From Leptolyngbyaceae cyanobacterium clean351 (lineage in GTDB: Bacteria; Cyanobacteriota; Cyanobacteriia; DAIDHW01): a stretch of DNA of 64,000 nucleotides. The first letter of the stretch is position 1. The number at the start of each line of letters is the position of its first letter. Made by a program: the position numbers and the translations under genes. Below are positions 1 through 8,565 of this stretch, in pieces. The DNA lies in NCBI GenBank assembly GCA_027451865.1, contig DAIDHW010000001.1, forward strand, positions 620,353 through 684,352, read 5' to 3'. A model generated the notes under the pieces. It searched no databases. It saw only the letters and a list, made by a program, of their open reading frames with translations, and had not been told where the DNA came from.

Positions 1-589
1 AATCCCCCACCCGCTCTGGGTACACTTGCCCGTAAGTGGAGAACGCATACATATCACTAATCGAGCTGAGGGTATAGTACCTGGGGTCCCTGACTTGCGC
101 CCGGAAATCCTCCTCCATTTGGGCAAAGCGCTCCGGGTCTTGGTAAAGGCTAAGGAGAAACTGGCAAAAGTTCTCAAGAGCTGCGTAGCTGCGCACCCAG
201 GTCAGACAAGGTATAGTCTCTGGGAAGGCAAAGTCGTACTTTTGCCAACGTCCCAGACTCACCGGGGCGTAGAGCAGCACATCTGAATCCAGGCTGACCA
301 ACTCGCCCAGCTGGTGAGAGGCCATAAAGTCCCGGAGGATGAACCAGCGTTGGAAGCAGAATAGTTCGTAGGATTCAGAATTGCAACTGAGATGCTGGTA
401 GACCCGGGCAAATTCCGTTGCTCCCTGATCGTACTCGGCAAGCAAGTAGTGGTCTACACCCTGGTAGCGATTAGTGTGGTCGCCAATCAGTACTACTGGG
501 GAATCAGGATTGGTGAACCTAGCCTGGGCTAGGGTATAACCTAGGTAGTAATTGTTCTGGCGGTGGACGAAAATTAGGGGTACAGCCAT
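1..589 (-). CDS. Glycosyltransferase-like protein, 3' end cut by window
   Basis: The reading frame starts at the ATG at 589 and stays open for 196 codons to the left edge, so the C-terminus is missing. The protein begins MAVPLIFVHRQNNYYLGYTL and contains SLDSDVLLY near residues 104-112. That is a DxD-type metal/nucleotide-sugar motif preceded by hydrophobic residues, as in GT-A glycosyltransferases of capsule or exopolysaccharide loci. I infer transfer of a sugar from a nucleotide sugar; donor and acceptor cannot be told. A methyltransferase or other Rossmann-like protein is less likely because of the LDSDVLL context. Confidence 0.6.
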   Translation of the reverse strand, partial: MAVPLIFVHRQNNYYLGYTLAQARFTNPDSPVVLIGDHTNRYQGVDHYLLAEYDQGATEFARVYQHLSCNSESYELFCFQRWFILRDFMASHQLGELVSLDSDVLLYAPVSLGRWQKYDFAFPETIPCLTWVRSYAALENFCQFLLSLYQDPERFAQMEEDFRAQVRDPRYYTLSSISDMYAFSTYGQVYPERVGD

Positions 590-645
590 GGGTTAAGATT
601 CCTTCACCGAACCCACCGCTGGCCCATGGGAAGGCAGAGCCAAGG

Positions 646-1029
646 TCAGGGGTGCTTGGGCGGCGGTAGAGACATGGTCAATGGCGAACCCGGAAAGGGT
701 AGGGTTTGCGGCCGGACCTGGCACTGCTTTAATTCCTGGTAGCTCAGCCAATGAATACAATCTACAGGACAAGTGTCGATGGCCTCTTGGATTAATTCCA
801 CCGGGTCGCCATTCTGATTTACCACCCGGGAGCGACCGTATTCAGGTTCGATCAGGAAAGTATTGCGGGCCACATGGGCACAGTGTTTGCAGCCTATACA
901 GGTCACTTCATCCACGTAGACTCCCCGCTGGCGCAGCGACCCTCCCAACTCCGGCTCAGAACCAGGGCCGGGATGTCTGAAGCGCTGGCTACCCCCCAAC
1001 TCTGGTTCGGCTCCGGTGCGCTCGTCCAC
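646..1029 (-). CDS. 4Fe-4S ferredoxin-like protein
   Basis: This 127-residue protein has CIGCKHCAHVARNTF around residues 42-56 and CPVDCIHWL around 87-95. That gives the CxxCxxC...C cysteine set for one 4Fe-4S cluster in a single-cluster ferredoxin. The first ~35 residues carry a repeated EPELGGS element of unknown role. The start is GTG at 1029, overlapping the stop of the upstream ycf35-like gene as TAGTG, which suggests translational coupling. The order DUF2997, Ycf35, ferredoxin is a recurrent cyanobacterial arrangement. I infer electron transfer; the partner is unknown. Confidence 0.85.
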   Translation of the reverse strand: MDERTGAEPELGGSQRFRHPGPGSEPELGGSLRQRGVYVDEVTCIGCKHCAHVARNTFLIEPEYGRSRVVNQNGDPVELIQEAIDTCPVDCIHWLSYQELKQCQVRPQTLPFPGSPLTMSLPPPKHP

Positions 1030-1415
1030 TAGCCGCCCCAGCGCTCAAGGACTAACCGAACTGCTCCTTCAGTAGTTCGTTCCTGGGCAGTGACTTGAAA
1101 ACCCTGGGTGCTACCGGTGTGCAGGATCGCCTGCAAGGCATAGGTTTGGGTAACCCGGCTCAGGAAGCGATCAACACTCCAGGGTTGCTGCCAATACTGG
1201 AGGTCAGCTACCAGTTCGTAGGCTTCCCCATACCAACTAAACCCCAAGTCAAAGCCGTTGGTCTGGGCAATAACCAAGTCTGCCGTTTCGGTTTGGCCTC
1301 GATAGCCACGTACGGGAGCCGGGCCAGGGGTCCAGGCGATCCCCAGCTCGGTCAAGGCTTGCTCCAGGTACTGACGATTGCGAATCTGGGTTTTGATCTG
1401 ACTAAAGTGAGACAT
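1029..1415 (-). CDS. ycf35: Ycf35 family protein (DUF1257)
   Basis: This 128-residue protein starts MSHFSQIKTQIRNRQYLEQA, the typical start of the DUF1257/Ycf35 family found in cyanobacteria and red-lineage plastids. The full family length is present, with conserved aromatic stretches (GFSWYGEAYELVADLQYW). The biochemical function of the family is not established. It is the middle gene of a three-gene operon with the DUF2997 protein upstream and the ferredoxin downstream. Confidence 0.85.
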   Translation of the reverse strand: MSHFSQIKTQIRNRQYLEQALTELGIAWTPGPAPVRGYRGQTETADLVIAQTNGFDLGFSWYGEAYELVADLQYWQQPWSVDRFLSRVTQTYALQAILHTGSTQGFQVTAQERTTEGAVRLVLERWGG

Positions 1416-1445
1416 GGGGTTGATAATCCTAGGGGGTTTAAAAAG

Positions 1446-1643
1446 TTACCACTCGGAAACGGATTGCCGCAGGGGCACAGTTTGGGGGCACCGGAAGCTC
1501 TCGGGGGTAGGTTCACTGCGCAACACGTGACCCAGTTGGGCTTCGATTTGGGCTGTCACTTCAGTACAAGAGGGACCAGCAACACCCCTAACCAGCTCCT
1601 GAACTCGCCCGTCAGGGTAAACAATGAACTCTAAGGTTTCCAT
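1446..1643 (-). CDS. DUF2997 family small protein
   Basis: This is a 65-residue protein when started at METLEFIVYPDGRVQE (ATG at 1643), which matches the usual DUF2997 N-terminus. A longer frame from 1658 adds only five residues. It contains a cysteine in SCTEVTAQIE, as relatives do. Function is unknown. It heads the DUF2997-ycf35-ferredoxin operon, suggesting a shared redox-related role. Confidence 0.75.
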   Translation of the reverse strand: METLEFIVYPDGRVQELVRGVAGPSCTEVTAQIEAQLGHVLRSEPTPESFRCPQTVPLRQSVSEW

Positions 1644-1869
1644 GACTGGGAGTCTCACGCAGAGATAATTAGTCTTGTGTCTTAATTGACTCTAAAAGTA
1701 ACATAAGTTCTTGGTTACAGTTGAGACAAGTAGGTAATTTTTAGTCTTTCTTAACGTTTGCTACCCCTCGACACCCCCTGCTAATCCGCCGCTGGCAGAG
1801 GGGCTGACTGGGGGATAATGGAGCATCAGTAATCCAGTGCGACCAAGTAGGCAATCAATAAATCAGGCC

Positions 1870-2877
1870 ATGAATCAAGAACAAACAACCCATCCTCCCG
1901 CCCCAGTAGGCATTCTCGGCTTTGGGGGCCTCGGCAAAGCTGCAGCTCTAGTGCTTGCCCCCAAACGGGAAATGAGCTGGGTGGCGGTGGCAGACCACCA
2001 GGGTTACGCCTACGACCCCGCCGGCCTAGATGCTCTCCAGTGTGGGGCCCTTGCCCGCGCCCAGGGGTCGGTTGGCTACCTGAACCCTGGTGGGGTTTTA
2101 ACCGACCAAGGCATTGAGAGCTTACTTGGCCTAGGTAACCGGGTCGAGGGTTATTTCCTGGCTCTGCCCAATTTGCCCAATACCTTTATGGCCACAATAG
2201 TACAGAGGATCATTGCCGCTGGGTGGCGGGGGGTCTTAGTCGATGCCCTCAAGCGCACTAGTGCCATGGAACAGTTGTTCGATCTGGCCCCCCAGTTGCA
2301 GCAGGCTGGCATTACCTATGTCACCGGTTGTGGGGCCACCCCAGGACTGTTAACCGCCGCCGCTGTGCTAGGGGCCCAGAGCTATGCCCAGGTCCATCAA
2401 GTGGACATCACCTTCGGGGTGGGGATCGCCAATTGGGAAGCCTATAAGGCTACCATCCGGGAGGATATTGCCCATTTGCCTGGCTACACCGTGGAGCGAG
2501 CCATGGCCATGAGCGAGGCAGAGGTGAGTGAATTACTAGACCGAACCCAAGGCCGGCTTTGCCTAGAGGGGATGGAGCACGCTGATGACCTGATTCTCGA
2601 GCTAGCCGGGATTTGTCCGCGGGACCAGGTCCGGGTAGGTGGGATAGTGGATACCCGCAGTGCGGCTAAGCCCATCAGCACCCACGTCAAGGTTACGGGC
2701 CGGACCTTTGAGGGGAAAATCTCTACGCACACCTTTACCCTCGGGGATGAGACCAGTATGGCGGCCAACGTCTGTGGCCCGGCCTTCGGCTACTTGAAGA
2801 CTGGGTTGGGGCTACACCGCCAGGGAATTTATGGGTTATTCACCTGCGCAGACTTGATGCCTCAATTTGTCCGCTAA
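1870..2877 (+). CDS. bioU: Saccharopine-dehydrogenase-like oxidoreductase, probable BioU
   Basis: The N-terminal Rossmann motif reads [13 protein letters not shown] (about residues 13-25 from the ATG at 1870). The body matches the cyanobacterial saccharopine-dehydrogenase-like family ([31 protein letters not shown]). In the best-known member, BioU, a catalytic lysine is consumed while converting 8-amino-7-oxononanoate to the diamino intermediate of biotin synthesis. The lysine in [13 protein letters not shown] is residue 128, close to the reported Lys124. The family assignment is firm; the BioU function is inferred. An in-frame GTG at 1837 is an alternative start. bioF lies at 37250-38449. 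Confidence 0.65.
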   Translation: MNQEQTTHPPAPVGILGFGGLGKAAALVLAPKREMSWVAVADHQGYAYDPAGLDALQCGALARAQGSVGYLNPGGVLTDQGIESLLGLGNRVEGYFLALPNLPNTFMATIVQRIIAAGWRGVLVDALKRTSAMEQLFDLAPQLQQAGITYVTGCGATPGLLTAAAVLGAQSYAQVHQVDITFGVGIANWEAYKATIREDIAHLPGYTVERAMAMSEAEVSELLDRTQGRLCLEGMEHADDLILELAGICPRDQVRVGGIVDTRSAAKPISTHVKVTGRTFEGKISTHTFTLGDETSMAANVCGPAFGYLKTGLGLHRQGIYGLFTCADLMPQFVR

Positions 2878-3030
2878 ACCAATAGCGGAGTTTTAAGGTC
2901 CTAAGGGATAACTAACTGGATCGCTGGCGACCGTAATCGTGCCTTTGCACCTTGGATCTAGCATCAGAATTTGAGATTGTTTATCCTGGGTGGAATTGCC
3001 CCTGACCAGTAGCCAGAATCTAACCCCCCT

Positions 3031-3336
3031 ATGCCTAACCCAGTTTCGTCTCTAGGCCCTATCGAACCCCAAGTCATTGCCATCCTTAAGGATCTGACTG
3101 TTGACTGGGAATTAGACTCTCAAGAAGAGATCACCTCTTCCACCCACCTGATGGCAGACTTGGCCTTTGAGTCTCTTGACATTGTGCAGCTGGTGGTGGC
3201 CATTGAGAAGAAGTTCGGCCGCCAAGGCTTACCATTTCCAGAGCTATTTATGCGGGAGGGAGACTACGTGGACGATTTAACAGTGGGGGAACTGGTGCGG
3301 TTCCTAGAAGTCCACTTGTCTCAAGGAGAGGCGTGA
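3031..3336 (+). CDS. Acyl carrier protein-like
   Basis: This 101-residue acidic helical protein contains DLAFESLDIVQLVVAIEKKF around residues 43-62. This is the phosphopantetheine-attachment region of acyl carrier proteins, with Ser48 as the likely modified residue. The usual DSL is ESL here. It is longer than the housekeeping ACP (~80 residues), and no fatty-acid synthase genes adjoin. It is followed at once by an alkaline-phosphatase-superfamily gene and then an alpha/beta hydrolase, so a dedicated acyl-carrier role in a small lipid or natural-product pathway is inferred. Confidence 0.8.
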   Translation: MPNPVSSLGPIEPQVIAILKDLTVDWELDSQEEITSSTHLMADLAFESLDIVQLVVAIEKKFGRQGLPFPELFMREGDYVDDLTVGELVRFLEVHLSQGEA

Positions 3337-3341
3337 CAGTC

Positions 3342-4901
3342 ATGGCCAAAGTCTTGATGATCGGTATTGACGGAGCCACCTTCACCCTTCTAGACCCGTT
3401 CATGGAGTCCGGGGTGATGCCTTACCTCAAGAGTCTAGTAGCCCGGGGGACCCGTGGCTACCTAATGTCCACCGCCAATCCCCTTACGCCCCCCGCCTGG
3501 GTGTCCATGGTCACCGGCCGCTCTCCCGAGGCCCACGGGGTCTTTGACTTTATGCACCCCCTGCCTATGGCTGATGGGGTCTACATGCTGCTGAACGACT
3601 CCCGTAATCTGCGCTGTGAAACCATCTGGTCTATGGCCAGTCGCCAGGGCAAGCGGGTTACTTCCCTAAATTTCTACGGTATGTCTCCCCCAATGGCAGT
3701 GGATGGGTACCTGATTTCCGGGTTTGTGCCCTGGAAGCACCTGCGCAGTGCCACCTACCCCCCTAGCTTTTTCCCCACCCTCAAGCAGCTGCCTAACCTG
3801 GACTATAAGCTGCTCGGCTTTGATGTCTCCGAGGAAAAGAAGTCAATCCAAGGCATCGCCCCCGAGGAGCACGAGGCATGGATCCTCAAGCACAGCCAAC
3901 GAGGCCAAGCTTGGTATCACTGCCTGGCCCACCTGATGGCTACGGACTCCACCGACCTAACGGCAGTGGTCTTTGATGGTCCTGACAAGCTTCAACATCT
4001 CTTCTGGCGTTATCTGGACCCTGCTTTGACTGGGGGTTTTGACACTCCCTGGGACCTCCATCTACGGGAATTGTGTCTGCGCCACTACCAGGAACTAGAC
4101 GAGATTATCCGACAGCTAGTGGAGAGGGCGGGGGAGGACACTAATGTGATCTTCACCTCTGACCACGGGTTTGGCGCCACCACGGAGGTGGTCTACTTGA
4201 ACGAATGGCTCGCCCGCCAGGGTTACCTGCGTTGGCGAGAGGGGCGGGAGGTAGAGGCGGTAGAGGGCAAACTAACGGCCAACCGCCTGAAGGAACACCT
4301 GATGACCGTAGACTGGTCCGCCACCTGCGCCTACTGTCCTACCCCCAGTAGCAATGCCATCCATCTCAAAGGGGTCCCCCCGGAAGAGTACGGGGAATTC
4401 TGCCACAAGCTGCGTCAGGAGTTACTAGATTACCGTCATCCCGAGGATGGGGGGCAGGTGTTTGTCGGCGTGGACATCAATGCCGCCCGCTTGGTAGGAG
4501 AGCCCTGTATTGAGTACGCCCCCGACCTAGTGGTGCGTCTGCGCGATGGCGGGTTTGTTTCCATCCTCCCGGCCCCGGCGGTAGTGATTCAACGAGTCTA
4601 TCCCGAGGGGACCCATCGCCCCAACGGTATTTTCATTGCCTGTGGCCCCGATATCCGGAGAGGGCAGCAGGTAGACCCCCTGTCAATTCTGGACATTACC
4701 CCTTTGATCCTTCACTTACTTGACCTACCAGTACCCGCAGACCTGGAGGGGCGGGTGCCTGTCGAGGTCCTCAATCACGCGGCCACGGTCAGGCGAGGGG
4801 GACTGACTCAAAACCACCAGACACTCGAATCCGCAGAAATGTCTGAGGAGGACCAAGCGGTGCTCTTAGCCCAACTGCAGCAGTTGGGGTATATGGATTA
4901 A
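3342..4901 (+). CDS. Alkaline phosphatase superfamily phosphodiesterase/nucleotide pyrophosphatase-like
   Basis: A protein of about 519 residues starting MAKVLMIGIDGATFTLL. IDGATF and NPLTPPAWVSMVTGRSPEAHG fit the metal-binding Asp and nucleophile Thr/Ser of the type I phosphodiesterase/nucleotide pyrophosphatase fold. FDGPDKLQH and TSDHGFG supply further metal-binding Asp and His residues. A GTG at 3333 overlaps the ACP stop and is an alternative start; the Shine-Dalgarno-like AAGGAG ends at 3328. The substrate is unknown. Tight linkage to the carrier protein suggests work on a carrier-bound or phosphorylated lipid substrate. Confidence 0.8.
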   Translation: MAKVLMIGIDGATFTLLDPFMESGVMPYLKSLVARGTRGYLMSTANPLTPPAWVSMVTGRSPEAHGVFDFMHPLPMADGVYMLLNDSRNLRCETIWSMASRQGKRVTSLNFYGMSPPMAVDGYLISGFVPWKHLRSATYPPSFFPTLKQLPNLDYKLLGFDVSEEKKSIQGIAPEEHEAWILKHSQRGQAWYHCLAHLMATDSTDLTAVVFDGPDKLQHLFWRYLDPALTGGFDTPWDLHLRELCLRHYQELDEIIRQLVERAGEDTNVIFTSDHGFGATTEVVYLNEWLARQGYLRWREGREVEAVEGKLTANRLKEHLMTVDWSATCAYCPTPSSNAIHLKGVPPEEYGEFCHKLRQELLDYRHPEDGGQVFVGVDINAARLVGEPCIEYAPDLVVRLRDGGFVSILPAPAVVIQRVYPEGTHRPNGIFIACGPDIRRGQQVDPLSILDITPLILHLLDLPVPADLEGRVPVEVLNHAATVRRGGLTQNHQTLESAEMSEEDQAVLLAQLQQLGYMD

Positions 4902-4956
4902 CTAGGCCAACCTTAAGGCCGGCGTGGATATTAAGACCTAGGGAGACAAGAAGGTC

Positions 4957-5841
4957 ATGGGAAGGATTGGGGTAGACGTGGGTGTGGATCTACACTATCA
5001 GGCGGAGGGTAGCGGGGAGACCGTGGTCTTGATCCACGGTTTGGGAGCTAATCTAGCCTTTTGGTATCCCTTTGTCTTTGCTCACCTAGAGCGTGACTAT
5101 CAGGTTATATCCTACGATCTGCGGGGACACGGACTTAGTTCTCTCCCCCCCTCTGGCTATGGGCCAACAGCAATGCTCCAAGACCTCCGGATGCTTCTAG
5201 AACGGCTGGAGATTCCTAGAGCCCACTTGATCGGACATAGCTACGGCGGCCAGTTGGCCTTGCGCTATGCCATCGATCACCCCACACAGGTGAACTCCCT
5301 AGTCATACTTGATAGTCACCTAGCTTGTTTACAGTCCCCCGTCCGCCTCCGAGACTGGCCTTACTGGCAAAAGTGGAAACAAGACCTGCTCAGAGACCAA
5401 ATCCCCCTGCCGGAGGAAGATGCGTTGATTGACTTCCAACTGCTCAGCCACCTGAATGAATTGGCTTGCCTCCGAGGTCAGCCTTCGGTACACAACCGGC
5501 GCCTAGGTCAGAGGGCGGGGCGACGCTGGCAGACCCTGATGCGGAAAACCACCGCTGTTTGGGAACTAGGCCAGGAGTTCGTCGACTGCAGCGACCTGCG
5601 GCGGCTCCAGGTACCCACCTTGGGTATCTACGGCGAATTTTCCCACTGTCTGCCTAGCGCCCAGGCCCTAGGCGCGTGGGCTCCCCACACCCAAGTGGTA
5701 GTGCTTAACCGAGCAGCCCATTTTTACCCGGTCAGCCAGCCAGGGCGGTTCTTGCCCTTGGTTCAGGAGTTCCTCCAAGCTCGGCCACTTGGGAGAGCAG
5801 AAACGAGAAAGGATGACTTTAGGTACCTAGCCACAGTTTAG
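4957..5841 (+). CDS. Alpha/beta hydrolase
   Basis: This 294-residue protein has the alpha/beta-hydrolase hallmarks VVLIHGLGAN (oxyanion HG, residues 25-34), DLRGHGLS and the nucleophile elbow GHSYGG around residues 91-96. A distal His lies in NRAAHFYP. It follows the carrier-protein and phosphodiesterase genes on the same strand after 55 bases, so a thioesterase or lipase step in that cluster is possible but not shown. Confidence 0.85.
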   Translation: MGRIGVDVGVDLHYQAEGSGETVVLIHGLGANLAFWYPFVFAHLERDYQVISYDLRGHGLSSLPPSGYGPTAMLQDLRMLLERLEIPRAHLIGHSYGGQLALRYAIDHPTQVNSLVILDSHLACLQSPVRLRDWPYWQKWKQDLLRDQIPLPEEDALIDFQLLSHLNELACLRGQPSVHNRRLGQRAGRRWQTLMRKTTAVWELGQEFVDCSDLRRLQVPTLGIYGEFSHCLPSAQALGAWAPHTQVVVLNRAAHFYPVSQPGRFLPLVQEFLQARPLGRAETRKDDFRYLATV

Positions 5842-5907
5842 AGGAGATGACTTTAGGGAGGTTTTCTGCTAGGGTGATAGTAGTGTACAAGCCACAGGGT
5901 ATACTGC

Positions 5908-6339
5908 TTGATTGCCACTTCCCTGCCTACCATCGCCCGTAAGTGGGATAGCTTGAGCTTCACGTCCACTCTTTACCTGTGCCCCGTACTAGACCTGCTC
6001 CTGCGGGAAGTTCCCCGTCCTTGGCAGGCAGAACTGCGACTAGGCCTGCAGGAGGCCCTAGTCAACGCAGCTAAGCACGGTAACAATCTGGACGCTGCTA
6101 AGACTGTGTCCGTAAGGTTTTCTGTGGGAGGCAACTCCTGCTGGTGGGTGATTGCTGACCAGGGCAAGGGCTGTGGCCCAGACGCTTGTCCCACTCTGCC
6201 AGTGGAGACGGAGGAGGGGGGCCGAGGCCTCTACATACTCCACCAAGTATTCGACTGGGTGGACTGGAACCAGTGGGGCCGAGAATTGACCCTGGGAAAG
6301 CGTTTGGGTCGCCCTGGTCATCGGGTCCTAGTATCTTGA
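5908..6339 (+). CDS. Anti-sigma regulatory factor-like ATP-binding protein (HATPase_c, RsbW type)
   Basis: This 143-residue protein has the stand-alone histidine-kinase-like ATPase fold. LGLQEALVNAAKHGNN (residues ~47-62) is the N box, and VIADQGKGC followed by GGRGLYIL is the G-box region. These are typical of RsbW/SpoIIAB anti-sigma kinases. The start is TTG at 5908, chosen because the conserved LSFTSTLYLCPVLDLLL region follows about 17 residues in. It overlaps the convergent gene at 6328 by 12 bases. The partner is unknown. Confidence 0.75.
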   Translation: MIATSLPTIARKWDSLSFTSTLYLCPVLDLLLREVPRPWQAELRLGLQEALVNAAKHGNNLDAAKTVSVRFSVGGNSCWWVIADQGKGCGPDACPTLPVETEEGGRGLYILHQVFDWVDWNQWGRELTLGKRLGRPGHRVLVS

Positions 6340-6588
6340 GGGGAGGCGGGGATTGTGACCACCGCCACAAGGAGGAGCGCTCAGGCTCCCTTCCAACCAG
6401 GCAGCGGCCTGTTTGAGTCGGCTGAGGGCTTCTTCGTGATTTCCCCGCACCAGAAACACCAAGGCGGCGGCCACCTGCTCCTGCGCCCGGGCTTGGGGAT
6501 CAGCCTTGAGGCGGTGCCAATCCTGATCCCGGATCCTCAGGCGCTCTAGGAGACAGCTGACTAATTCTAAGTTGTCCATATCATCCAT
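6328..6588 (-). CDS. Cyanobacterial DUF6439-like small protein
   Basis: From the ATG at 6588 this is an 86-residue helical protein (MDDMDNLELVSCLLERLRIR) with DWHRLKADPQARAQEQVAAA and ALVFLVRGNHEEALSRLKQA. It ends in a Pro/Cys/Gly-rich tail. It resembles the cyanobacteria-specific DUF6439 family, whose function is unknown. It is divergent from the gene starting at 6614, with only 25 bases between the two starts. Confidence 0.55.
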   Translation of the reverse strand: MDDMDNLELVSCLLERLRIRDQDWHRLKADPQARAQEQVAAALVFLVRGNHEEALSRLKQAAAWLEGSLSAPPCGGGHNPRLPSRY

Positions 6589-6613
6589 GACTTGCGCCTT
6601 ACTAGGTAACCCC

Positions 6614-6931
6614 ATGAACCCCGAACCATTCCCTACCCCCCTTCTGACTCGGGATGGACGCACCTTCCCAGAAGCTATCGCCGACCTAGAGCAAGCTCTA
6701 GGAGAACTTAAACAAGTCTACGACCTATGTGCCCAATCTCCTCAGTCCCCCCGACAAAACCAGAAACTATTGCAGCAACTAGCCCGTGCTGAAGGGGAAT
6801 TGACTGACCTAGATGTAGAACTAGCAGCCCACTTATACCCCTCAGGGTTGCGGGAACTGTTCTGGCAAATCGTCCGCTTTACTGGACTCGGAATTATTCT
6901 GGGTTGGATGCTCAGGTCTTGGGGAGCATAA
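6614..6931 (+). CDS. Small membrane-anchored hypothetical protein
   Basis: A 105-residue protein from the ATG at 6614 (MNPEPFPTPLLTRDGRTFPE). A helical, charged N-terminal part (EAIADLEQALGELKQVYDLC) is followed by a single C-terminal hydrophobic segment (FTGLGIILGWMLRSWGA) likely to anchor it in a membrane. I recognise the general pattern from cyanobacterial hypothetical proteins but no named family. It ends three bases before the tRNA-Leu gene on the opposite strand. Confidence 0.6.
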   Translation: MNPEPFPTPLLTRDGRTFPEAIADLEQALGELKQVYDLCAQSPQSPRQNQKLLQQLARAEGELTDLDVELAAHLYPSGLRELFWQIVRFTGLGIILGWMLRSWGA

Positions 6932-6933
6932 GA

Positions 6934-7015
6934 TGCGGACGGAGAGACTTGAACTCACACACCTTGCGGTACTAGAACCTAAATCTAGCGCGTCTACCAA
7001 TTCCGCCACGTCCGC
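6934..7015 (-). tRNA. tRNA-Leu (UAG anticodon)
   Basis: The minus strand folds as a class II tRNA. The acceptor GCGGACG pairs with CGTCCGC, followed by discriminator A. The anticodon loop TTTAGGT (anticodon TAG) is closed by CTAGA/TCTAG. The long variable arm and TTC-containing T loop fit tRNA-Leu. The CCA end is not encoded. Confidence 0.93.
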
Positions 7016-7110
7016 TTCCACCCCGGAGAGCTACACTCTAGGTTGACATAGCTTGACTATTCTAACACAACCGAGGCTGTAAAAAACGACACTGCCCTCT
7101 GGGACTTGAG

Positions 7111-7467
7111 TCAATCCCACACAGGCTTAGCCTGCTGCCGCAACACTTGATTGATCATCGGCCCTAGGCCTACTCCTAAAAGAGTCGGTACCTGGTAGCC
7201 CTCTAAGCGACGCACCACTTTCCCTTCGGCAAATAGCAGTAGGGTGGGCAGGCTCAAAATCCGCAGTTGGTTAGCTAGGCGGAGACACTCATCCGCATTG
7301 ATGTTGACCACTGTTAACTCTCGGGGGTGTTCCGTGGCAACCTGGAGTAGCAGGGGGCTTAGCCGCCGACATAGGCTGCACCAAGGGGCCCAAAAGTTTA
7401 CTAGCACGGGACGGGGAGAGCTTAAGACTTGCTGGTTAAAATCCTTTTCTTGTACAGAAAACACCAT
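7111..7467 (-). CDS. Thioredoxin-like protein with WCSLC active site
   Basis: This 118-residue single-domain protein has the thioredoxin fold signature VLVNFWAPWCSLCRRLSPLL around residues 21-40 and the cis-proline region ILSLPTLLLF. Both active-site cysteines are present, but the usual WCGPC is WCSLC, which should change redox potential and target choice. The length matches classical thioredoxins. I infer a disulfide reductase or isomerase function in the cytosol; no signal peptide is seen. Confidence 0.9.
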   Translation of the reverse strand: MVFSVQEKDFNQQVLSSPRPVLVNFWAPWCSLCRRLSPLLLQVATEHPRELTVVNINADECLRLANQLRILSLPTLLLFAEGKVVRRLEGYQVPTLLGVGLGPMINQVLRQQAKPVWD

Positions 7468-7606
7468 TAACCCCTCAGGATGGCTGCGGTTGGGATCATG
7501 ATACCAGCATGTTACCTTTCGGTACAGCCTAATTTACTCGACCACCTGGCCGCCGCAGGACCCCAAATACCCATAGGCTTGGGGTGGCGGAGAATGCTTA
7601 GCTAAA

Positions 7607-8560
7607 ATGACAACTATGATTGAAGTAGAACACCTCAAGAAAACCTACGGCACCACCACCGGGATCACCGACGTTAGTTTTTCCGTCGCCCGGGGGGAGA
7701 TTTTGGGCTTTCTCGGGCCCAATGGAGCTGGCAAAACTACCACCATGCGGATCCTCACAGGCTACTTACCGGCGGACCAGGGAGAAGCACGGATTGACGG
7801 CCTAGAAGTGCACGAGGACCCCATGGGGGTGCGGCAGCGGATTGGTTATCTGCCCGAAACGCCCCCCCTTTACCCAGATATGACGGTAGCTGATTTCCTG
7901 CTATTTGTTGCCCAGATCAAGGGAGTGTCCAGATCCGAGCAGCAGCAAAAAGTAGCTGTAGCCCTAGAGCGATGTGGCTTAGGGGCTAAAAGGCAAGTGT
8001 TAATCCGCAAGCTTTCTAAGGGATTCCGGCAGCGAGTCGGGATCGCCCAAGCCATCGTCCACGAACCCCCTGTGATGATCCTCGATGAGCCAACAGTTGG
8101 TTTAGACCCCAGGCAAATCATTGAGGTCCGGGAGTTGATCCGCGGCTTGGCCGGGGACCACACTATAATCCTGTGCAGTCATATCCTACCAGAGGTGAGT
8201 ATGACCTGCGACCGGGTAGCGATCATTCACCAGGGGCAGGTTGTAGCCACTAATACCCCCGCCGGTCTCCTCAGCCAGCTTGAGGGGGGAGTACAGTTTA
8301 ATCTAGAGGTAGCGGGGGACCCTGGGTTGGTCCGCCAGGTGCTGACGGGCCTAGAGGGGGTCCAGACCACCACCCTAGACCACCTCCCGTCCGGTTTAAT
8401 AACCGTACATCTGCATGCTACTGCTGCCACAGTCGGCCCCCACGCGGTCGCAGCCCTAGTCCAGGCCGGCATAGCTATCCATGAGGTGAGCCGCACCCAG
8501 GCCACCCTCGAGGATGTATTTTTAAGGCTGACTACTACGGAAGGGAGCCCTACCCCCTAA
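7607..8560 (+). CDS. ABC transporter ATP-binding protein (GldA/CcmA type)
   Basis: This 317-residue ATPase has Walker A GPNGAGKTTT (~37-46), signature LSKGFRQRVGIAQA (~134-147), Walker B VMILDEPTVGLDP (~155-167) and switch His in CSHILPEV. A C-terminal accessory domain follows. It is of the DrrA/NodI/GldA exporter class. The permease gene follows after 5 bases, so the two form an exporter. The DUF4340 gene that often accompanies Gld-type exporters lies apart at 16497. Confidence 0.93.
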   Translation: MTTMIEVEHLKKTYGTTTGITDVSFSVARGEILGFLGPNGAGKTTTMRILTGYLPADQGEARIDGLEVHEDPMGVRQRIGYLPETPPLYPDMTVADFLLFVAQIKGVSRSEQQQKVAVALERCGLGAKRQVLIRKLSKGFRQRVGIAQAIVHEPPVMILDEPTVGLDPRQIIEVRELIRGLAGDHTIILCSHILPEVSMTCDRVAIIHQGQVVATNTPAGLLSQLEGGVQFNLEVAGDPGLVRQVLTGLEGVQTTTLDHLPSGLITVHLHATAATVGPHAVAALVQAGIAIHEVSRTQATLEDVFLRLTTTEGSPTP

Positions 8561-8565
8561 GCCCC

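Noticed and set aside
26-286. Plus-strand open frame at the left edge
   Set aside because: It is opposite the glycosyltransferase frame, which is open over the whole 589 bases and has a recognisable DxD motif.
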